Positions 1-8,865 of a DNA stretch of 64,000 bases are shown here, one piece after another; positions within the stretch are counted from its first letter, which is position 1; each line of letters begins with the position of its first letter. The notes beneath the pieces are model-generated. The model made no database searches. It saw nothing but the letters and a program-made list of their open reading frames with translations, and was not told the DNA's origin. The DNA is taken from NCBI GenBank assembly GCA_019242475.1, contig JAFAVK010000102.1, positions 45,005-109,004 of the forward strand, written 5' to 3'. The position numbers were made by a program, and so were the translations under genes. The stretch is from Acidobacteriota bacterium. GTDB taxonomy: Bacteria > Acidobacteriota > Blastocatellia > Pyrinomonadales > Pyrinomonadaceae.

Positions 1-524
1 TTGGCGGCGGCCGTGCCCGCCGCGTTGACGCTGACGAGCGTCGTCTTTTGTAGGACGAGGTCGCGGACGTAGACCTGCGCGGCGAAGGAGCCGGGGGTCG
101 GGGGCGGGGTCGTCGTCAGGTCGGTGCAGTTGCTGACGAAGGAGACGAAGCGGCCGTCGGGCGTGATGGAGCCCGCGCCCGCGCCGCGGTCGCAACTGCC
201 CGTGCCCTGCCGGTTGACGCTGACGAGCGTGACCGCGCCGGTCTGGAGGTCGCGCACGAAGACGTCGTCCGCGTTGTTGTTGTCTCCGGGGACGAGGTCG
301 GAGGAGGTGCTCTGGAAGGAGACGAAGCGGCCGTCGGCGCTCAGGCGCGGGAAGTAGGAGGCGCCGTTGCCGGCGGCCGTGTTCGACGCGTTGGCCGTGA
401 TCATGTTGACGGCCTGCGCCGCCGCGCCGCGCGCCCCGAGCGTGAGCGCGGCGAGGGCCGCGAGCCACAGCGCGAGGCCGCGCGCGCGGGTCTGAATCGT
501 TGCGGTGTTTGAAATCTGACGCAT
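1..524 (-). CDS. Secreted PD40/TolB-like beta-propeller protein, 3' end outside window
   Basis: This gene is missing from the ORF track because it runs off the left edge. Reading the minus strand from the ATG at 524 gives a signal peptide (hydrophobic core LALWLAALAALTLGA, Ala-rich cleavage region) followed by two repeats of the form DGRFVSF...S-DLV...VRD...T-LVSVN. This is the pattern of WD40-like PD40 blades found in secreted TolB-like propellers. About 174 residues are visible and the remainder lies outside the window. It probably acts in the periplasm or outside the cell as a binding scaffold, and no catalytic residue can be seen. It lies 38 bp downstream of the subtilase gene on the same strand, so the two may be co-transcribed. 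The exact partner is unknown. Confidence 0.8.
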   Translation of the reverse strand, partial: MRQISNTATIQTRARGLALWLAALAALTLGARGAAAQAVNMITANASNTAAGNGASYFPRLSADGRFVSFQSTSSDLVPGDNNNADDVFVRDLQTGAVTLVSVNRQGTGSCDRGAGAGSITPDGRFVSFVSNCTDLTTTPPPTPGSFAAQVYVRDLVLQKTTLVSVNAAGTAAA

Positions 525-562
525 GAGTGTTTCGGGTAAAGAATCAATTTACGCCCGCCGGC

Positions 563-3500
563 TCAAGGCTGGCCGAAGCGCTGGCGGTACTCGATGGAAG
601 AAAGGAACGCCTTGACCATCTCGGCCGCGTGCCAGTCGCCGTTGAATTCGTCCAGCTTGCCGAGCCAGAAGTTGTAGCCCGAGAAGTCCGCGTCGGGCGC
701 GGCGTCCGGGTCTCTTCTGAGGTAGCCGAAGTATTGCATCAGCACGAAGGCGCGGTTGAACTCCTGCCGCTGCATGTCGGCGTCCTCGGCCACGGCGCGC
801 AGGACTTGCGCGCGCGTCAGGGTGCCGTCGGTCAGGCCGCCCACGAGCGCGGCACGTTCGTCGGCCGAAAGCACCTGCCCGGCGTTCGCGTTCAGCGTGT
901 CCACGAACTGCGCCGGCGTCAACGACAGGGGGTAGGCCGCGGCGAAGCGCGGGTCGCCGACGAAGCCGTCGAAGTAGCTCCGCTTGTTCGACTCAAGCAG
1001 CTCGGCCCAGCCGGGCGCGTTGACGACGACGCCCTGCCCGATGCGCTGCGAGTCGGCCGTGAACGCCGAGAGCCGCAGAGGGACGGGCTTGCCCGGCAGG
1101 TTGCCGTAGGCCGCTTTGTAAGTTCGGTAGACGAGGTAGCCCGTCTCCTTAAACTCAATCGAAAGGAAGAAGGCCGCCGACGTGTCGATGCGCTTCACCT
1201 CGCGGCAGACGGCGTCTGAGCCGCACGAGTCGATGCCCTGCACCCAGAAGTTGAGACCCGCCGTGTCGGGCTCGCGCCCGAGGAAGTCTCGGTAGTGCTG
1301 CGCGACGAAGAAGCCCGAGCCGTCGATGAGGCTCGGCGAAGGGCGCCAGGATGCGCCGCCCAGGGCGTAGCCGGCGACGAGCTTCGCTTGGTTCGAGCCG
1401 TCGGCGTTCATCGAGTAGAGCGCGGCCGGCCCCTCGCGCAACGAGGTGAAGATGATCTTCGAGCCGTCGGGCGACCACGAAGGCGACAGGTCGTAGGCGA
1501 CGTTGTTCGTCAGGCGCGTCTGGTTCGAGCCGTCGGCGTTCATGACGTAAATCTCGGGCTGCCCGTCGCGCGTGCTCTGGAAGACGATCTTCGAGCCGTC
1601 GGGTGAGTAGCGCGGGGACGAATCGCCCGGCCCCTGCGTGAGCTGCCGGTAGTCGTAGACGCCGACGCGCGAGACCCAGATTGAGTTGTTGTAGCTGACC
1701 GCGATGCGCTGGCCGTCGGGCGCCCAGTCGGGCTGGGTCGCGCCCTGCATGTCAACGTTGAGCGGGCGGCGGTTCGAGCCGTCGGCGTTCACGAGCTGGA
1801 CGGTCGGCAGGAAGGCGCCGTTGTAGCCGGTGAAGGCGAGCTGCCGGCCGTCGCGCGACCAGGCGGGCTGCGCGCCCTCGACCTCGCCCGAGGGCACCGT
1901 GAGATTCGTCCCATCGGGGTTGGTCACGCAGACCCTCCGGAGGTTGATGAGGCTCCCGTCCGGGTTGCGGTGGCAGGTGTATGCGAGCCGCGTCCCGTCG
2001 GGCGACCAGGCCGGGTCCATGTCCTCGCCGTCCGAGTTGGAGAGGTTGACGGCCGCCGTGCCGTCGAGGTTGACGAGGAAGATGTCGGCGCCGACGTTGC
2101 CGGGCGCGGCCACCTGCCGCACGAGGGCAATCGGCTGGTCGGCGGCGCCGGGGACGGGCGTCGGCGTCGGCCGCGCGGTGAAGTTGAAGACGGAGGTCTT
2201 GACGGGGCTCGCCGGCCAGCCCGGCTTGAAGGCGCGCGCCTTCAAGGTGGTCGTCGTGCTGATGGCAATCGTGTCGCTGAACGCGAGGGCGGGGTCGGAC
2301 TCGGTCGGGTCGGCGCCGTTCCTGGTGTAGCGGACGGTCGCGCCGTTCGTGTTGGTGTGGATGGTCACGTACGTCGTGGACTGGAACGTGCCGCCGTCGG
2401 GCGTGACGACGGGCGTGATGACGGGGAACGGGCCGCTCACCTGCACGGGCGCGCCGCGGTTGACCTGCGTGCGGTCGCCGAGCTGGCCCGCGGAGTTGGA
2501 GCCCCAAGTCCTGACGGTGCCGTCGGCGAGCACGGCGCCGCTGTGCTGGACGCCCGCGGCGACGGCCGTCGCGGAAGCCCCGAGCGCGACCTGCACGGGC
2601 GCGTTGCGGTTGGCCGTCGTCCCGTCGCCGAGCTGGCCCGATTGGTTGCGGCCCCAGGCCCAGACCGTCCCGTCGGATTTTAAGGCTACTGTGTGTTCGA
2701 CCCCGGCCGCGACGGCCGCGACGTTCGAGAGTCCGGCGACCGCGCGCGGCGTCGAACTCGACGCGCCGCCGTTGTCGCCGAGCTGGCCGAACTGGTTGTC
2801 GCCCCAAGAGACGAGCGTGCCGTCGGCCTTGAGCGCGACGGCGTGGTAGCCGCCGGCCGCGACCGCGTTGACGTTCGAGAGGCCCGCGAGCTGGACGGGC
2901 GTGCTCGTGCTCGAAGCGTTCTGCAAGCCCAGCACGCTCGCCAACGGCGGCGAGCCCGAGGCGTTCGAGCCCCAGCCCCAGACCGTGCCGTCGGTCTTGA
3001 CCGCGAGCGAGTAATTCGGGCCGGCGGCGATGGCCTTGACGTTCGACAGACCCGAGACCTGCACCGGCGCGTAGACGGCCTGCGTGAAGGTGCCGTTGCC
3101 GACCTGCCCGCTCGTGTTCGAGCCCCAGGCCCAGACCGTCCCGTCCGACTTCAAGGCCAGACTGTGTGCGCCGCCCGCCGCGACGGCGACGAAGCCCGCG
3201 AGCCCGGGCAGTTGAACGGGGCGCGTGCGGAAGGTGTTGAACTGCTCCTGCACGCCGACCTGGCCCGACTGGTTGCTGCCCCAGGCCCAGACGGTGCCGT
3301 CCGCCTTGAGCGCGAGCGTGTGCGTGCCGCCGGCGCTGACGGCCGAGACGTTCGTGACGTCCGGGGCGAGGACGGGGACGGTCGCGGCGCCGGTGGTGAC
3401 GCCGTCGCCGAGCTGACCGAAGAGGCCGACGCCCCACGCCCAGACCGTGCCGTCGTTCTTGAGCGCGACGGTGTGTGCGTCGCTGCCGCCGAGCGTGCCG

Positions 3501-6394
3501 CCCGCCGAGAGCGCGCGCACGCCGTTGAAGGCCGGCGTCTCGACGACCGGCGTCGAGGTCGTCGCCGTGTTGTTCGAGGGGTTCGAGTCCTGCCAGAAGC
3601 TCTGGACGGTCGCCGTGTTCGTCACGGTCGAGCCCGGCGCCGCGTCCACGCGCACGGTGACGGTGGCGTTGCCGCCGAGCGTGCCGAAGAAGAGCGTGCC
3701 GAAGTCGATGGTGATCGCCCCCGAGGTCGCGCCCGCGGGCGGCGCCGAGACGGTCGCGCCCGGCGTGGCCGTGACCGAGACGAGCGACGTGCCGGCCGGC
3801 ACCTGCGTCGTCACGCGCGTCTGCTCGGCCCAGAGGTCAACGCTCTGGTTGTGGGCTTCGATCTGGTAGGTCAGAAGCTGACCCGAGGTGGCCGGGTTCG
3901 GGGTGGCGAGCATGCCGACCGACACGTCGGGCGTCGGGTCGGGCGTCGGTTTGCGAGGGGTGTAGACGACGGTCTGCGCGTTGGCAAGATTGAGCGGAGA
4001 GAACTCCGAAGTGTGCGACGCGGCGACGTAGGTGTCCGGGTCGCCGCCCGAGATGCCGACGACGGGGAAGACGAAGTTATTGCCCGCACCGTAGCGCTTC
4101 ACAATCGTGCCGTCGCGCCGCAGCTCGACCTCGAAGTTGACCGGGTTCTCGTCCTGGCCGCCCACGCCGTTCGGCGTGAAGTAGGTCACGGCCTGCCAGC
4201 GGAAGATGACGCGCGTCGGGTCGGGCTTGACGACGTACACGTCGCCGCCCGTGCGCAAGTCCGTGCGCAGGTCGTCCCACAGCGCCGCGATCATGCGGTA
4301 GCCCGCGAGCCTCGGCACCGAAGAGACGGCGTCGTCGGGCACGGGGGTGCCGAAGGCGTTGTTGGTGCGCGGCGGGTCGCCGAGGTAGAGCGCGCCGTTG
4401 GTCGAGACGTAGACGCCGCGCGAAGTCTGCCCGAAGAAGTTGAAGTCGAACGGGAGTTGATACGGGTTCGCGGAGTAGAGGTCGTCGCCGACGAGGTTCA
4501 GCTTCTCGCCGCCGGTCGAGAGCGGCTCGGCCGCCGTCGTGCTCAACGTGTAAGGGTCGGACGTGTCCTGGTCAACGCTGACGGCGACGGCCGCGACAGG
4601 GCTCGCGTTGCCGACGTTATCGAGGGCGCGGATGCCGACGAAGCCCGAGGCGTGACGGAAGGGGACGCTGACCCGCGCCGTCTGCGCCGCGCCCGGGTTG
4701 GCCGGGAGCGGCGCGAACAGGACGTACGAGCGCTGGTACTGGGCCGAGTCCAAAGCGCGCGGGTCTGTGTCGGTGAAGCGAATCTCGTAGAGCGAGGCGG
4801 GCGCGCCGCCCGCGCCGTCGTCGCCGGGCGCCGTCCAGGCGAGGTTGAGCGTGCGCCCCTGCTGCGAGGTGACACGGAAGTTGTCGGGCTGCGCGGGCGG
4901 CGCCGAGTCGGCCTCGGCCGCCGCGGCGAGCGCGCCCGCCGCGTTGAGCCGCCGCCCCGTGACGTAGCCCGTCGAGCTGAAGAAGTCTGCCTGCGGCGCG
5001 AGACTTTGCAACTGGTCGCCGCCAAAGAGCAGCGCCGCGCGCAGGCGCGCGAGCGAAATGTCGGGGTCGGCCGCGCAGACGAGCGCCGCCGCGCCCGAGA
5101 CGTGCGGCGCGGCCATCGACGTGCCGTCGGCCAGGGCGTAGGTGCCGCCCGGCGTCGTCGAGAGAATCTCCTCGCCCGGCGCGACCATCTGCACCGTGCG
5201 CGGGCCGTAGTTCGAGAAGACCGCGGGGTTGTCGTAGCGCGTCGAGGCGCCGACCGTGATGACGTTCGGCTCGTTGTAGCCGGCGGGGAAGACGGGCGTG
5301 CGGTCGTTGCTGCGCCCGTCGTTGCCGGAGGAGGCGACGAAGAGGACGCCCGCATCGCCCAACGCGCGGATGGCGTCGCGCTCGGCCTGCGACTCGCCGT
5401 AGCCGCCGTAGGAGTTGTTGAGCACCCGCAGGTTCGCGCCCTTCGCGCCGCCCGAAGAGTTGTAGAGGTCGCGCAAGGTCTTCGCGTAGCCGTAGGCGCG
5501 CACCGTCAGGAGCACGGACGAGGGCGCCGCCGCCTCGCCCTCCTGCCCGAGAATCTTGATCGGCAAGAGCTTGACGTTCCAGTTGACGCCCGCGACGCCC
5601 TGCCCGTTGTTACCCGAGGCGCCGATGATGCCGGCGACGTGCGTGCCGTGCGCGTCCGTCTCGTCGGAGGGGAAGGCGCCGTGCCCGTCGTAGACGGTCG
5701 CGTCGTTGTGGAAGAAGTCCCAGCCATGCACGTCGTCAACGAAGCCGTCGCCGTCGTCGTCCACGCCGTTGCCGGGGACTTCGGCCGGGTTCGTCCAGAC
5801 GTTGGCCTGCAAGTCCGGGTGGCTGATGTCTATGCCCTCGTCCACGACGCCGACGACGACTTGAGAGCTTCCCGTCGTCGTGTTCCAGGCGGGCTCGGCG
5901 TCGATGTCTGCTCCCGCGGAGCCCTGCGGCTGGCCCGTGTTCTTGAGCGCCCACTGGGACGAGAAGGAGGGGTCGTTCGGCGTGTTGAACTTGCGGCGGA
6001 CGTAGTTCGGCTCGGCGTAGAGAACTTCGGGGAGCGCGCGCAGAGACTCGACCGCTTCGAGCGTGTCCGCGGGGCTCACGCGCGCGAGGCTCAGGCCGCG
6101 CACGACCTGAAGCCCGGGCGGCGTCTCCAACGCGACGGGGATCGCGCGCCCGTCGGAGGCGCGCAGCGCGGTCAACTCCTGCCTGGCCGCGGAGGCGAAC
6201 TTCGACCCGGCGCGGAAGCGGACGAGAATCTCGCCGGGGACGAAGGCGCGCGCCTTCGTCTCGGAAGAGGCGACCTGCGGAGCGCGCGCGGCCGAGGCGA
6301 CGCGCTGTGCGAAGACGTAGGCGAAGGCGGCGCAGGCCGCGACCGACAGAAAGAGCGCGAGGGCGCGCGAGGAGGTACGCCGAGAGGGGTACAT
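563..6394 (-). CDS. Giant secreted subtilisin-family (S8) serine protease with RCC1, TolB and DUF4214 domains
   Basis: The 1,943-residue product starts with a signal peptide (about 1-37) and a propeptide-like segment (VPGEILVRF, about 52). The S8 catalytic domain (about 175-440) has Asp185 in VVDEGID, His249 in HGTHVAG and Ser426 in GTSMAAPHVSG. After it come a fibronectin-III-like segment (505-608), a nidogen-like beta segment (620-815), a DUF11/CARDB-like domain (825-945) and seven RCC1 repeats (957-1320, core ALKxDGTVWAWG). These are followed by a chitobiase-type domain (1325-1405), a TolB-like propeller (1420-1690, repeated SPDGxxIxF) and a C-terminal DUF4214 (1694-1943). All triad residues are present, so it should be an active extracellular protease. 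The tail probably serves for binding or surface attachment. An AAGGA ribosome site lies about 12 nt before the ATG. The substrate is unknown. Confidence 0.93.
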   Translation of the reverse strand: MYPSRRTSSRALALFLSVAACAAFAYVFAQRVASAARAPQVASSETKARAFVPGEILVRFRAGSKFASAARQELTALRASDGRAIPVALETPPGLQVVRGLSLARVSPADTLEAVESLRALPEVLYAEPNYVRRKFNTPNDPSFSSQWALKNTGQPQGSAGADIDAEPAWNTTTGSSQVVVGVVDEGIDISHPDLQANVWTNPAEVPGNGVDDDGDGFVDDVHGWDFFHNDATVYDGHGAFPSDETDAHGTHVAGIIGASGNNGQGVAGVNWNVKLLPIKILGQEGEAAAPSSVLLTVRAYGYAKTLRDLYNSSGGAKGANLRVLNNSYGGYGESQAERDAIRALGDAGVLFVASSGNDGRSNDRTPVFPAGYNEPNVITVGASTRYDNPAVFSNYGPRTVQMVAPGEEILSTTPGGTYALADGTSMAAPHVSGAAALVCAADPDISLARLRAALLFGGDQLQSLAPQADFFSSTGYVTGRRLNAAGALAAAAEADSAPPAQPDNFRVTSQQGRTLNLAWTAPGDDGAGGAPASLYEIRFTDTDPRALDSAQYQRSYVLFAPLPANPGAAQTARVSVPFRHASGFVGIRALDNVGNASPVAAVAVSVDQDTSDPYTLSTTAAEPLSTGGEKLNLVGDDLYSANPYQLPFDFNFFGQTSRGVYVSTNGALYLGDPPRTNNAFGTPVPDDAVSSVPRLAGYRMIAALWDDLRTDLRTGGDVYVVKPDPTRVIFRWQAVTYFTPNGVGGQDENPVNFEVELRRDGTIVKRYGAGNNFVFPVVGISGGDPDTYVAASHTSEFSPLNLANAQTVVYTPRKPTPDPTPDVSVGMLATPNPATSGQLLTYQIEAHNQSVDLWAEQTRVTTQVPAGTSLVSVTATPGATVSAPPAGATSGAITIDFGTLFFGTLGGNATVTVRVDAAPGSTVTNTATVQSFWQDSNPSNNTATTSTPVVETPAFNGVRALSAGGTLGGSDAHTVALKNDGTVWAWGVGLFGQLGDGVTTGAATVPVLAPDVTNVSAVSAGGTHTLALKADGTVWAWGSNQSGQVGVQEQFNTFRTRPVQLPGLAGFVAVAAGGAHSLALKSDGTVWAWGSNTSGQVGNGTFTQAVYAPVQVSGLSNVKAIAAGPNYSLAVKTDGTVWGWGSNASGSPPLASVLGLQNASSTSTPVQLAGLSNVNAVAAGGYHAVALKADGTLVSWGDNQFGQLGDNGGASSSTPRAVAGLSNVAAVAAGVEHTVALKSDGTVWAWGRNQSGQLGDGTTANRNAPVQVALGASATAVAAGVQHSGAVLADGTVRTWGSNSAGQLGDRTQVNRGAPVQVSGPFPVITPVVTPDGGTFQSTTYVTIHTNTNGATVRYTRNGADPTESDPALAFSDTIAISTTTTLKARAFKPGWPASPVKTSVFNFTARPTPTPVPGAADQPIALVRQVAAPGNVGADIFLVNLDGTAAVNLSNSDGEDMDPAWSPDGTRLAYTCHRNPDGSLINLRRVCVTNPDGTNLTVPSGEVEGAQPAWSRDGRQLAFTGYNGAFLPTVQLVNADGSNRRPLNVDMQGATQPDWAPDGQRIAVSYNNSIWVSRVGVYDYRQLTQGPGDSSPRYSPDGSKIVFQSTRDGQPEIYVMNADGSNQTRLTNNVAYDLSPSWSPDGSKIIFTSLREGPAALYSMNADGSNQAKLVAGYALGGASWRPSPSLIDGSGFFVAQHYRDFLGREPDTAGLNFWVQGIDSCGSDAVCREVKRIDTSAAFFLSIEFKETGYLVYRTYKAAYGNLPGKPVPLRLSAFTADSQRIGQGVVVNAPGWAELLESNKRSYFDGFVGDPRFAAAYPLSLTPAQFVDTLNANAGQVLSADERAALVGGLTDGTLTRAQVLRAVAEDADMQRQEFNRAFVLMQYFGYLRRDPDAAPDADFSGYNFWLGKLDEFNGDWHAAEMVKAFLSSIEYRQRFGQP

Positions 6395-6672
6395 GGGCTA
6401 TTTAATTCCTTCGATAAAGAGTGCTCCGGGCGCCGGCTATGAGTGGCGGCCGGGTGTTTATAACTTCTTCGACCGTTGCAAAACGCGCACGGGGGCGCGC
6501 ACAACGGCTCCCCGTCTGACGACGAGGGACTTGGCAATTCTCAGGCCGCTCCGGCGCCTCAAATTAGAGCTTTAAAGAGACGGGTGGCTGATTGGGGAGG
6601 GTCTTTGATGCGGGAAAGGCTTCCGCGGATTGCTGCGGACAACTGTCGGGTGAAATTTGCGCGCGGCGACTG

Positions 6673-7479
6673 TTACTGCTTCTTGGCCTCGGCCTTCGGC
6701 TCGTCCTTGCACTGCTCGACGGCGCCCTGCTCGGTGATGCCGAGCCGCTCGCGGACGAAGCGCTCCACGTCCTTCTCGATCAGCTCGCCGCCGACGACCC
6801 AGGCCTTCTCCGTCAAAAGCTCGCCCGACGCGTTGAGCTTCGCCGGCTCGAGGAAGACGTTGAAGGGCGAGCCCCAGTTGCGCGGGTCGCCGATGGACTT
6901 GCGGTAGGCGTAGTGCGTCGTCTTCTCCTTCTGGTCGCCGGCCTCGGACTCGACGACGACGGGGAAGGGCGCGCCGCCCTGCGACTCGAAATATTTGCGC
7001 GAGTCCTCGGCCGAGCCGTACTCGCTGACGCCGACGACCTCGAACCCCTGCGACTTGTACTTGTCATAGAGCCGCCAGACCGTGGGCGCCTCAGCCTTCC
7101 AGTTCCCGCACCACGGCGCGAAGTAGACGACCATCACGAGCTTCTTGCCCTTCGCCAACTCGCGCAGGGAGACGGGCGTGCCGTCCTTCAGCGTCTTGAA
7201 CGTCCAGTCCTTGTAATCGATCTTCTGCTCAAGCAGGGGCGCCCACTCGTGCCCCGCGTCACGCACCAACTGCGTCCCGCCCTGCGGCTGCGGCGCGGCC
7301 GGCGTCGGCGTCGGCTGCTGCGTCACGGCCGGCGTCTTGAAGACCGATGCGGCGCCGCCCGCCGGGTTCGGAGTCTGCGCGGGCTGCGGGCTGACTTGCG
7401 CGCCCGCCCCACGCGCGGACGCGAGCGCGGCGGCGGCGAAGACGAGTGCGGCGGCGGTGCGGCTGTGATGCTTGAACAT
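6673..7479 (-). CDS. Secreted thioredoxin-fold protein with CxxW active site
   Basis: The product has 268 residues with a signal peptide (about 1-27), a Pro/Gln/Thr-rich linker (30-68) and a TlpA/AhpC-like redoxin domain (about 80-230). The active-site loop reads FAPWCGNWKAE, so Cys124 is present but the usual resolving cysteine is replaced by Trp127. Such a protein cannot cycle as a normal dithiol oxidoreductase. It could form mixed disulfides, act as a one-cysteine peroxidase or bind a metal or haem partner; this is inference. It lies 30 bp downstream of a CcdA-thioredoxin fusion gene on the same strand, so the two likely form one periplasmic redox unit. The start at 7479 gives a clean signal peptide, but the ribosome site is weak. 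Confidence 0.8.
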   Translation of the reverse strand: MFKHHSRTAAALVFAAAALASARGAGAQVSPQPAQTPNPAGGAASVFKTPAVTQQPTPTPAAPQPQGGTQLVRDAGHEWAPLLEQKIDYKDWTFKTLKDGTPVSLRELAKGKKLVMVVYFAPWCGNWKAEAPTVWRLYDKYKSQGFEVVGVSEYGSAEDSRKYFESQGGAPFPVVVESEAGDQKEKTTHYAYRKSIGDPRNWGSPFNVFLEPAKLNASGELLTEKAWVVGGELIEKDVERFVRERLGITEQGAVEQCKDEPKAEAKKQ

Positions 7480-7509
7480 GGTTCTTTCTCTCGTTCGTGC
7501 GGGCAGGGC

Positions 7510-8760
7510 TTATTCACTCTTGAGCGCGGCGGTCGTCGGCGGCTCGTCGAGCAAGGGGTTGATGAGCGCTTCGAACTGGGCGCGGGAGCGTTCGCCGATG
7601 ATCTTCTGGCGGATGCGCCCCTGGCGGTCGATGATGAAGGTCGTGGGGAGCGTGCCGACGGCGTACCTGTTGGCGACGGAGTCGTCGCCGAGGGCGACGG
7701 TGTAGTCCTGCTTCACGTCCTTCTGGTAGTCGCGGACGAGGTCGGCCGAGTCGTAGGTCGTGACGCCGAGGACTTTGAAGCCGCGGCCGCCGAGGTCGCG
7801 CTGCATGGCGCTGAGGCTCGGTATCTCCGAGCGGCAGGGCACGCACCACGTCGCCCAGAAGTTGAGGAGCACGACCTGGCCGCGCAGGTCTGAGACCTTG
7901 ACGGGCTTGCCGTCAAGCGTCTTCAGCTCGACGTCGGGCGCGGGCTCGGCTTCGGCCTGCGCGCCGGTCGCGCTCTGCACCGTCGGCTTCGGCACGGGGG
8001 CGGGCGGCGCGTCCTGCTTCACCCAGCCCTCGGCGTTGGGCAGGTAGCGCGAGGCGACCGAGGCGACCCACGTCAGGCTGTTCGAGGCGACCATCAGGCC
8101 GATGACGATGAGCAGGAGGCCGGAGGCGATCTCGACCTTGTGCAGGTGGCGGCGGAACTTCGCGTAGAAGCCGAGGAAGGCGTTCATCAACAGCCCGACG
8201 ACGAGGAAGGGGATGGCGAGCCCCGCGGCGTAGAAGGCCGAAAGGATGAGCCCGCTCTTCCAGCCGCCGCTCGTCGCGGCGAGCCCGATGATGCCGCCGA
8301 GGATGGGGCCGATGCACGGCGTCCACCCGGCCGCGAACGCGACGCCGAGCAGCGCCGCGCCCAGAGGCCCGGCCGGCTTGTCTTCGGAGAACTTGCGCGT
8401 GTCGCGGTAGAGCGCGCCGATCTTGAGCACGCCCATCATCTGCAACCCGAAGCCGACGATGACGAGGCCGCCGACGATCCTCACCCACGGCGTCGAGAAG
8501 AGCACGTTGCCGACCCAGCCGGCGGTCGCGCCCAGCAGCACGAAGATGAGCGAGACGCCCGCGTTGAAGGCGAGCGAGTTGACGATGACGGCGCGCCGCG
8601 CCGACGCGCGCGAGCCCCCGCCCTCGCCCTTCAAATGCTCGACGCTCACGCCCGAGATGAGCGAGATGTAGCCGGGCACGAGCGGCAGCACGCACGGCGT
8701 CAGAAACGACAGGAGCCCCGCGGCGAACGCAATCGCGATGGTTATGTTCGAGCCTTCCAT
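7510..8760 (-). CDS. CcdA/DsbD-type membrane electron carrier fused to TlpA-like thioredoxin
   Basis: The N-terminal half is a CcdA-type membrane domain with several transmembrane helices. Its two signature cysteines lie in FLTPCVLPLVPGY and GWTPCIGP, which pass electrons from cytoplasmic thioredoxin across the membrane. The C-terminal half is a periplasmic TlpA-like domain with a full CxxC site (FWATWCVPCRSE), joined by a Pro/Ala-rich linker. The fusion therefore carries both relay and acceptor in one chain, resembling a minimal DsbD. I use the ATG at 8760 because the track start 18 bp upstream is a TTG that adds only six residues before the first membrane helix. Neither start has a clear ribosome site. 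The downstream neighbour is the CxxW redoxin, a plausible partner. Confidence 0.9.
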   Translation of the reverse strand: MEGSNITIAIAFAAGLLSFLTPCVLPLVPGYISLISGVSVEHLKGEGGGSRASARRAVIVNSLAFNAGVSLIFVLLGATAGWVGNVLFSTPWVRIVGGLVIVGFGLQMMGVLKIGALYRDTRKFSEDKPAGPLGAALLGVAFAAGWTPCIGPILGGIIGLAATSGGWKSGLILSAFYAAGLAIPFLVVGLLMNAFLGFYAKFRRHLHKVEIASGLLLIVIGLMVASNSLTWVASVASRYLPNAEGWVKQDAPPAPVPKPTVQSATGAQAEAEPAPDVELKTLDGKPVKVSDLRGQVVLLNFWATWCVPCRSEIPSLSAMQRDLGGRGFKVLGVTTYDSADLVRDYQKDVKQDYTVALGDDSVANRYAVGTLPTTFIIDRQGRIRQKIIGERSRAQFEALINPLLDEPPTTAALKSE

Positions 8761-8786
8761 AGCGGTGCAAGAGTACAACAGAAAAC

Positions 8787-8865
8787 CCGTGAACCGTGAA
8801 CCGTAAACCGTGACAAGAAGGAGACGGTTTTTAACTTGTCACGGTTTACAGTTCACGGTTCACGG
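8787..8865. repeat. Long intergenic hairpin of GAACCGT-type heptamers (copy 1)
   Basis: Two 31-nt arms (8787-8817 and 8835-8865) are reverse complements with a single mismatch and are separated by a 17-nt loop. Each arm consists of about four degenerate copies of GAACCGT/AAACCGT and ends in GTGACAAG. A second copy with the same sequence lies at 33662-33743. The right arm contains the stop codon of the TlpA gene (8860-8862). It may act as a transcript end or mRNA-stabilising hairpin between the two minus-strand genes. Confidence 0.85.

Noticed and set aside
2693-6442. 1,249-residue plus-strand ORF
   Set aside because: It is antisense to the subtilase gene. Its Arg/Ala/Val-rich composition is the usual shadow of a GC-rich coding strand, and no motif is recognisable.
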